From positions 1 to 7,376 of the forward strand of contig SXYY01000087.1 of NCBI GenBank assembly GCA_005788145.1: DNA of 7,376 nucleotides, written 5' to 3'. The position numbers and the translations under genes are program-made. Numbering within the stretch: position 1 is the stretch's first letter; each line of letters opens with the position of its first letter. The DNA is from Bacteroidota bacterium. Its GTDB lineage: Bacteria; Bacteroidota; Bacteroidia; NS11-12g; UBA955. The notes beneath the pieces were generated by a model. The model searched no databases, was not told where the DNA came from, and saw only the letters and a program-made list of their open reading frames with translations. This document shows positions 1-5,162 of the stretch, piece after piece.

Positions 1-2
1 AA

Positions 3-878
3 ATCAGTGCATTCGGATTCTACACCCAAGAACGACAGCTCGGCCTGTGGGTTGACCATGCCATCTATGGCAAAAACAACAACATTCTCGCATTGGGTAA
101 AATGCGCTTTCAAAACTACCCATTATCCTATTATGGTATTGGAACAGATATCGCTAAAAAACCATTGGCTTTGGTGGATGCCACTTATTACAACATAAGG
201 GAACGACTCATTTACCGACTCAAAAATAATTTATTTGCAGGAATTGAATTTGATTATCAACAATTACTTAATCCTGAATTCAAATGGAAAAGCAGTATAC
301 AAACTCCACTTCCCTTGGGTGCAACGGGCTCTCAGAACTTAGGCGTGGGATTGGGGGTTATCCTTGACTCTAGGCACAATATGCTCAATGTCCGCGACGG
401 ATATCTAGCAGAGATTGCCTACATCAATTATTCCTCGATTTTCGAGAAATCCTTTCCCATGAAGACCTTATTTTTTGATGGACGATATTTCATTCCAACA
501 TCTAAGAAACAAGTTCTCGCGATGCAAGTTGTAGGACAGTTTTCAACAGGTAACGTACCCTTTAATCAACTCAGCATGATGGGAGGAGAAACAATGATGA
601 GGGGTTATTATTTGGGTCGTTATCGAGACAAAAACTACCTTGCCGCCCAAATTGAATATCGTTTTTTGCCATTCGGCTTTGCAAAGCGACTTGGTGGCGC
701 GGTTTTTGGTTCAGTGGGTTCTGTTTCAGACAAAATGCCAACAAACAATTACAAATGGTCAACCGGCGCAGGTCTAAGATATCTGTTATTTCCCAAAAAA
801 GACATATTTTCTCGTATCGATGTCGGTTTCAATCCCGAAGGTTACGGCATCTATTTTTATGTTGGCGAAGCTTTCTAA
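3..878 (+). CDS. BamA/TamA-like (Omp85 superfamily) outer-membrane beta-barrel protein, C-terminal part
   Basis: The frame is open from base 3 and ends at TAA 876-878, giving 291 residues of a protein whose start lies left of the window. Alternating hydrophobic and aromatic strands fill the whole fragment, as in a transmembrane barrel. A Gly-rich stretch around residues 190-202 contains GGETMMRGYY; its MRGY fits the VRGF/Y signature of the Omp85 lid loop (L6), followed by a strand ending in QIEYRF. The segment LGVILDSRHN (118-127) then NVRDGY resembles the D-x-R...G strand pair of the surface-antigen (bacterial surface antigen, D15) family. The C terminus GIYFYVGEAF ends in Phe, the usual BAM recognition residue. 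Family members insert or translocate outer-membrane proteins or lipids. N-terminal POTRA domains cannot be seen, so BamA, TamA and a smaller POTRA-less homologue cannot be told apart; the sequence is divergent from classical BamA. The hydrolase gene follows 36 bases later on the same strand. Confidence 0.82.
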   Translation: MSAFGFYTQERQLGLWVDHAIYGKNNNILALGKMRFQNYPLSYYGIGTDIAKKPLALVDATYYNIRERLIYRLKNNLFAGIEFDYQQLLNPEFKWKSSIQTPLPLGATGSQNLGVGLGVILDSRHNMLNVRDGYLAEIAYINYSSIFEKSFPMKTLFFDGRYFIPTSKKQVLAMQVVGQFSTGNVPFNQLSMMGGETMMRGYYLGRYRDKNYLAAQIEYRFLPFGFAKRLGGAVFGSVGSVSDKMPTNNYKWSTGAGLRYLLFPKKDIFSRIDVGFNPEGYGIYFYVGEAF

Positions 879-914
879 AACTTCAAAATAGCATCAACTC
901 CAAAGCATTAAACC

Positions 915-2591
915 ATGAAACTTAAATTCATAACTGCATTGACGGTCGTATTCTTTTGGTCGAGCATACTTTTTGCTCAGGATGCAGACCTTGAAAAATG
1001 GTTGGGCTACTGGAAAGGAACCGTTTCAGCAGGACCTATGCAAATTGGGTTAACATTCCATGTAACGTTGAAAAATGGACAATTACAATCTACGTTGGAC
1101 GTCCCGATGCAAGGACTGAAAGATTACACCGTGGAATCAACCACTGTCAATGACAAAACGGAATCATTGACATGGACCATGGGATTTGGAGCGTCGTTTA
1201 CCGGAAGATTGGTGGATTTAAAACAACTTCAAGGTAGCTGGAAGCAGGGCGGTAAAGATATTCCTTGTGTATTTTACCAAAGTCTGTTCGACCTCAAACC
1301 ACAAACACCACTAGCCCCCTTTCCCTACGAAGTGAAATTGGTGGATTTCTCACATCCTTCCGGGAAATTAAAGTTTTCAGGTACGCTGACTTACCCAAAA
1401 TCGCCAGAAAACGCTTCTGATTGGTCGGGTGAAAAACTCATTGAGGCAGCCGCCGGAAGCAGAATGGCCTTGCCGCCAAAACCCATTATCAGCGAAACCC
1501 CTATTGCACCCTTCCCCATCTTTCCGGCTGCACCGGCCTTGGTGAAAGTCAATATTGATACGGCGGGTATTCACCACCAGTTCCCGGTTGTGCTGTTGTT
1601 ATCGGGCAGCGGTCCGCAGGACCGCGACGAAACCCTCGGTGCCCATAAACCCTTCGCCGTATGGGCCGATGCACTCACAAAATCTGGATTTGCCGTTTTA
1701 AGGGTCGATGATCGCGGTGTTGGAAAATCCCTGGGAGATGCAAAATTCTTGGCCAACACCACCACAGAATCTTATGTGAGCGATGCACTGGCAGCCATCA
1801 ATTACTTGGGCAGTTTGGCCATGATTGATACCACACGGGTATTTGTGATTGGCCATAGCGAGGGCGCTGCAGTAGCATTGATGTTGTCGAAAAAACGACA
1901 ACTTGCAGGCATTGTAACCTTGGCAGGGGCCACAAGCACCGGCGTTGAAACCAGTGTTTATCAAATTCAGCATGAATGGAAAAATAACGGATACGATTCC
2001 TTCACTTGCCATCATTTGGGCGATGCGCAACGAAAACTGATTTCCTTGGCCATTGAAATGGGAGAAAACAGAATTTCCGAGAACAAGGATCTCGCGCTAC
2101 CAACCACAAAAGAAAAAGAACAATTCGCATTGGCTTTCTCCAAATGGGTGAAATCCAGTGACAAAAACCTGCAGAAAGCGTACAAAGTTTGGCGCAACGA
2201 CAACGCCAAAATCGCCAAGGTCTATGGAGAAAAATCCGTTGAATCTTACTACGCGAGAAACTACATGCCATTGGGCTACAATGCATGGACACGCTATTTC
2301 TTTCAGTATAATCCGGTACCTGATTACTTGAATTTGAAGGATTGCGACATCTTAATGATACAAGGAGGACTCGACAGACAAGTGAATCCTATACCCACAA
2401 GGCAAATTGCAAAATTAATGGAGCAAGAAGGGGTTGGTGTTACTTACGCAGAATTCCCCGGTGTTAATCACATGATGCAACAAGCAAAAACTGGCAACAC
2501 AAGGGAGTATTTTGATTTGGAAGAAACATTAACCGCCGGCGTTTATATCAAAACCTGCAGTTGGCTGTTGGATCACGCTCGGTTGCGCTAA
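915..2591 (+). CDS. secreted alpha/beta hydrolase (S33/esterase-like) with N-terminal lipocalin-like domain
   Basis: The protein has 558 residues. The ATG at 915 is chosen because a clear signal peptide follows: basic MKLK, a hydrophobic core to residue 20, and a likely signal peptidase I site between Ala21 and Gln22, so it should be periplasmic or exported. Residues about 28-122 form a small beta-rich domain (WLGYWKG... LDVPMQG... GSWKQGG) often found ahead of hydrolases in Bacteroidota. The alpha/beta hydrolase fold spans about 223-555: LLLSGSGPQDRDE (227-239) forms the first strand and oxyanion region, VDDRGVGKS follows, the nucleophile is Ser315 in GHSEG, the acid Asp487 in GGLDRQV, and the base His519 in PGVNHMM. 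Residues about 345-470 are a helical cap. All triad residues are present, so it is probably active on an ester or peptide; the substrate cannot be told. A Pro/Ala-rich stretch at 162-222 is additional to the usual family layout. The stop abuts the convergent pdxA stop with no gap. Confidence 0.87.
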   Translation: MKLKFITALTVVFFWSSILFAQDADLEKWLGYWKGTVSAGPMQIGLTFHVTLKNGQLQSTLDVPMQGLKDYTVESTTVNDKTESLTWTMGFGASFTGRLVDLKQLQGSWKQGGKDIPCVFYQSLFDLKPQTPLAPFPYEVKLVDFSHPSGKLKFSGTLTYPKSPENASDWSGEKLIEAAAGSRMALPPKPIISETPIAPFPIFPAAPALVKVNIDTAGIHHQFPVVLLLSGSGPQDRDETLGAHKPFAVWADALTKSGFAVLRVDDRGVGKSLGDAKFLANTTTESYVSDALAAINYLGSLAMIDTTRVFVIGHSEGAAVALMLSKKRQLAGIVTLAGATSTGVETSVYQIQHEWKNNGYDSFTCHHLGDAQRKLISLAIEMGENRISENKDLALPTTKEKEQFALAFSKWVKSSDKNLQKAYKVWRNDNAKIAKVYGEKSVESYYARNYMPLGYNAWTRYFFQYNPVPDYLNLKDCDILMIQGGLDRQVNPIPTRQIAKLMEQEGVGVTYAEFPGVNHMMQQAKTGNTREYFDLEETLTAGVYIKTCSWLLDHARLR

Positions 2592-3656
2592 TTAGAAATC
2601 AATGCGGAATCGTTCGCGGCGCATTTCTGAATATTCCAATGGATTTTCAAAATCCGCAACAAACTGCTTTCTGTTTCTCACCAAGTGAATGGCATCATAA
2701 ACGGCGGCACGCATGCTGCTTGGATCAGCGATCATTTTACCCGCTATATCATAGGCCGTTCCGTGGTCTGGACTGGTGCGTACGATTGACAGACCTGCCG
2801 TTACATTCACACCATCCATAAAAGCCATGGTTTTAAAAGGAATCAGCCCTTGATCGTGATACATCGCGATCACTGCATCAAAATTCTTGTGGTTACCACT
2901 TCCAAAGAAACTATCCGCAGAGTAGGGTCCGTAAACCAACTTGCCCATTTTAAAATGCTTGGCAATGGCTGGTGAGATAATCTTCACTTCTTCATCACCC
3001 AACAAACCTTGGTCGCCTGCATGTGGATTCAGTCCCAAAACAGCAATTCTGGGCTTCAACACATTGAAATCATTTCTCAATGCATCATAAACCACTTCGA
3101 TTTTCTGTTCGATTTTTTCTTGGGTCAAGTATTTCGACAATTGAGTGATCGGCACATGTTCCGTCACCAACGCAACGCGCAAATCCTCGCAGGCCAAAAT
3201 CATGGCATGTGAACGCGCACCCAAGGCATCTGCCAAGTAGCCCGTATGTCCCGTAAAATTGGGCGAATGAGGTGCTACCGTTGATTTATCAATGGGCGCA
3301 GTCACCAATGCATCGAGGTTGTGCGCATCGGCAATCGCTTTATCGATGGCGAGCAAAGCCTCTTTTCCAGATTCAGGCGATGCGGTTCCAATGGTTAATT
3401 CCAAAGCAGCATCACTGGATAAAACCCAATTTAATTTGCCTTCCTTGGCTTCTGACGCGGAATTAATCAAGTGGTACATGGGCTCCTGTAAATCCAAGTG
3501 CTTTTTCCAAGCAATAAACGTTTTGGTGTTTCCATAGACCACAGGAATACAATACTTGTAAATGTATTGTTCGGCAAAAACGCGCAATATCAATTCCATG
3601 CCCACACCAGACGGATCGCCCTGTGTGATTCCCAATTTTACCTTTTGATTATCCAT
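2592..3656 (-). CDS. pdxA: 4-hydroxythreonine-4-phosphate dehydrogenase PdxA
   Basis: The protein has 354 residues, slightly longer than the E. coli enzyme (about 329) and normal for Bacteroidota. PdxA is a cytoplasmic metal-dependent enzyme that oxidises 4-phosphohydroxy-L-threonine with NAD; the product decarboxylates and is condensed by PdxJ with deoxyxylulose 5-phosphate to pyridoxine 5'-phosphate (DXP-dependent vitamin B6 route). The family marks are in order: ITQGDPSGVG (10-19), VTAPIDK (118-124), GHTGYLAD with metal ligand His137, LNPHAGDQG with His212, and AMYHDQGLIPFK with His267, then RTSPDHGTAYDIAG (293-306). All three metal-binding His residues are intact, so it should be functional. 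The ATG at 3656 lies inside the end of the aminopeptidase gene (8-base overlap ATGGATAA), which points to translational coupling in a pepA-pdxA operon. No Shine-Dalgarno sequence is seen. pdxJ is not in the window. Confidence 0.97.
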   Translation of the reverse strand: MDNQKVKLGITQGDPSGVGMELILRVFAEQYIYKYCIPVVYGNTKTFIAWKKHLDLQEPMYHLINSASEAKEGKLNWVLSSDAALELTIGTASPESGKEALLAIDKAIADAHNLDALVTAPIDKSTVAPHSPNFTGHTGYLADALGARSHAMILACEDLRVALVTEHVPITQLSKYLTQEKIEQKIEVVYDALRNDFNVLKPRIAVLGLNPHAGDQGLLGDEEVKIISPAIAKHFKMGKLVYGPYSADSFFGSGNHKNFDAVIAMYHDQGLIPFKTMAFMDGVNVTAGLSIVRTSPDHGTAYDIAGKMIADPSSMRAAVYDAIHLVRNRKQFVADFENPLEYSEMRRERFRIDF

Positions 3657-5028
3657 TGATATACTGTTTAAGAAACTCCAAAGTTAAGCGAACGCCAACA
3701 CCTGTGCCACCTTTTGGTGTATAATGACTTGGGGAAGTTGAAAAAGCCGTACCCGCAATGTCAATATGTGCCCATGGATAATTGGTAAAATGACGCAAGA
3801 ACATGGCTGCACTTTGCGCGCCACCCTCGCCTTTGCCCAAATTTTTGAGATCCGCAATACCTCCGGTGATTTCCTCGTAATATTCCTCCCACAAAGGCAA
3901 TTCAGCCAATCTTTCATAAGTGTTCTCTCCTGCTCTCTTCAACGATTTCACTACGGACTCCGGTGCTTGTGCCATTAACGCGGAGCCATATGTCCCCAAA
4001 GCCCTCGCTGCTGCACCTGTCAATGTAGCATAATCAATCACCAATTGTGGTTCGTATTTCTTGGCAAATGTCAATGCATCCGCCAATATCAACCTACCCT
4101 CAGCATCGGTATTCAACACCTCAACGGTTGTACCATCGTACATGGTAATTATATCGCCAGGACAAGTAGCCATTTCTCCCGGACGGTTGTCGGTAGATGG
4201 CACCAATCCCACAACCCAAATGGGCCACTGTAATTTGGCAATGGCCTCAAAAACTGCACCCACTACTGCAGCACCACCCATATCGCACTTCATCATATCC
4301 ATGCTATTTGGCGTGGGCTTCAAACTCAATCCACCGGTATCAAAAACGACACCTTTACCCACCAAAACGATGGGCTGCTGATTTTTGGCGTTCGCGGGCT
4401 TGTATTCCAGTACTGAAAAGGTTGGCGGCTCCTGACTACCTCGATTTACGGCCAATAAGCCACCCATTTTTAAACTTTCAATTTGGGCCTCACCAAAAAC
4501 CTCCACTTTAAAGCCCAAGGACTGTCCCAAGGCCTGAAATGCCTCGCCCAACCCTTGTGCGTTCAATGCATTTACCGGTTCGTTCACCCAATTTCTGGCT
4601 GTTTTAACTGCGTCACAAACAACAATCAATTCAGCCAATTTATCAGATCCTTTACCCTCCAACACCAGTGAAATGGGCGACAATTTATCGCCTTTGGTGA
4701 TGTATTTATCAAACCGATAATCCGCCAACACCATACCCTCAGCAAAGGCTAACGCCTTTTGCGCATCCCAGTCCACATTTACTATCCGAATCTCTCTTGC
4801 TGATTTTGGTAATTTCGACAAAACGCCTGCGCCGTTTTTACGCAACTTTTCCCATTCGATGGCGTTGCTCTTACCCGGATTAATCACCAGCGTAAAACAA
4901 CCTTCCGAACCCATATAGTAAGCTGTCGTTACATCATCAATACCCTTCCAATAAGCGTGCACACTTTCCGGCATTTTAACGGCGCCCAAGGATTTCACTT
5001 GAGACGATAAATATATTTCGGCAACCAT
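3649..5028 (-). CDS. pepA: M17 family leucyl aminopeptidase
   Basis: With the ATG at 5028 the protein has 459 residues. Cytoplasmic M17 enzymes use two metal ions to remove N-terminal residues from peptides and usually form hexamers. The catalytic domain is complete: GKGVVFDTGGLSLKP (224-238) supplies Lys225, Asp230 and catalytic Lys237; MKCDMGGAA supplies Asp249; the M17 signature NTDAEGRL (306-313) supplies Asp308, Glu310 and Arg312. These match the metal ligands and catalytic Lys/Arg of E. coli PepA. Residues 1-140 form a divergent N-terminal domain. A GTG start at 5121 would add 31 residues (rich in Cys, Phe and aromatic residues, not typical of the family), so 5028 is preferred; it also leaves room for a divergent promoter region. 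The gene is first in a probable operon with pdxA, which it overlaps by 8 bases, and is transcribed away from the ligase gene. The gene symbol follows the family; E. coli PepA's DNA-binding role in recombination should not be assumed here. Confidence 0.93.
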   Translation of the reverse strand: MVAEIYLSSQVKSLGAVKMPESVHAYWKGIDDVTTAYYMGSEGCFTLVINPGKSNAIEWEKLRKNGAGVLSKLPKSAREIRIVNVDWDAQKALAFAEGMVLADYRFDKYITKGDKLSPISLVLEGKGSDKLAELIVVCDAVKTARNWVNEPVNALNAQGLGEAFQALGQSLGFKVEVFGEAQIESLKMGGLLAVNRGSQEPPTFSVLEYKPANAKNQQPIVLVGKGVVFDTGGLSLKPTPNSMDMMKCDMGGAAVVGAVFEAIAKLQWPIWVVGLVPSTDNRPGEMATCPGDIITMYDGTTVEVLNTDAEGRLILADALTFAKKYEPQLVIDYATLTGAAARALGTYGSALMAQAPESVVKSLKRAGENTYERLAELPLWEEYYEEITGGIADLKNLGKGEGGAQSAAMFLRHFTNYPWAHIDIAGTAFSTSPSHYTPKGGTGVGVRLTLEFLKQYING

Positions 5029-5032
5029 GTTG

Positions 5033-5040
5033 CAAAGTAA
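5033..5040 (-). promoter_or_regulatory. possible -7 element for the aminopeptidase gene (TTACTTTG)
   Basis: Read on the minus strand, TTACTTTG matches the Bacteroidota -7 consensus TAnnTTTG at all but one fixed position. It ends 4 bases before the chosen ATG at 5028, so the transcript would be leaderless or nearly so. No convincing -33 TTG lies at the expected 17-23 base distance. The real promoter may be further upstream, and this call is tentative. Confidence 0.25.
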
Positions 5041-5143
5041 CGGAATCGCTGCGGGATAGCCGAATTTTTTGCAATAATGCCCAAAGAGAAAAACACAGTT
5101 GCGAATTGTGAAGAACTGCACACCGACTTGCCCTTTGTCAATG

Positions 5144-5151
5144 TATTTTTG
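5144..5151 (+). promoter_or_regulatory. possible -7 element for the tandem ligase gene (TATTTTTG)
   Basis: TATTTTTG is an exact match to the Bacteroidota -7 consensus TAnnTTTG. It lies 11 bases before the ATG at 5163, so a start a few bases downstream would give a very short leader, in keeping with the lack of a Shine-Dalgarno sequence. No good -33 TTG is found at normal spacing (nearest TTG 5128-5130 is too close and 5106-5108 too far), so this rests on one element in AT-rich DNA. Confidence 0.4.
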
Positions 5152-5162
5152 CTTTATCGCAT

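Noticed and set aside
571..762. 63-codon minus-strand open frame inside the outer-membrane barrel gene
   Set aside because: It is antisense to the conserved MRGY loop region, is short, and has no family features.
879..914. Terminator or promoter between the barrel gene and the hydrolase gene
   Set aside because: The 36 bases show no inverted repeat with a T-run and no TAnnTTTG element, so nothing can be called; cotranscription is possible but not shown.
1698..2030. 110-codon minus-strand open frame inside the hydrolase gene
   Set aside because: It is antisense to a well-supported coding region, its product is rich in Cys, His and Gln and matches no family I recognise, and it lacks start signals. 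It is treated as a shadow frame.
4061..4381. 106-codon plus-strand open frame inside the aminopeptidase gene
   Set aside because: It lies opposite the conserved M17 catalytic core, which constrains the sequence, and the product is low in complexity with no recognisable domain.
5029..5121. Longer N terminus for the aminopeptidase from a GTG at 5121
   Set aside because: The extra 31 residues are rich in Cys, Phe and other aromatics, do not resemble an M17 N terminus or a signal peptide, and would take up most of the divergent promoter region. The ATG at 5028 (MVAEIYLSS...) is more plausible.
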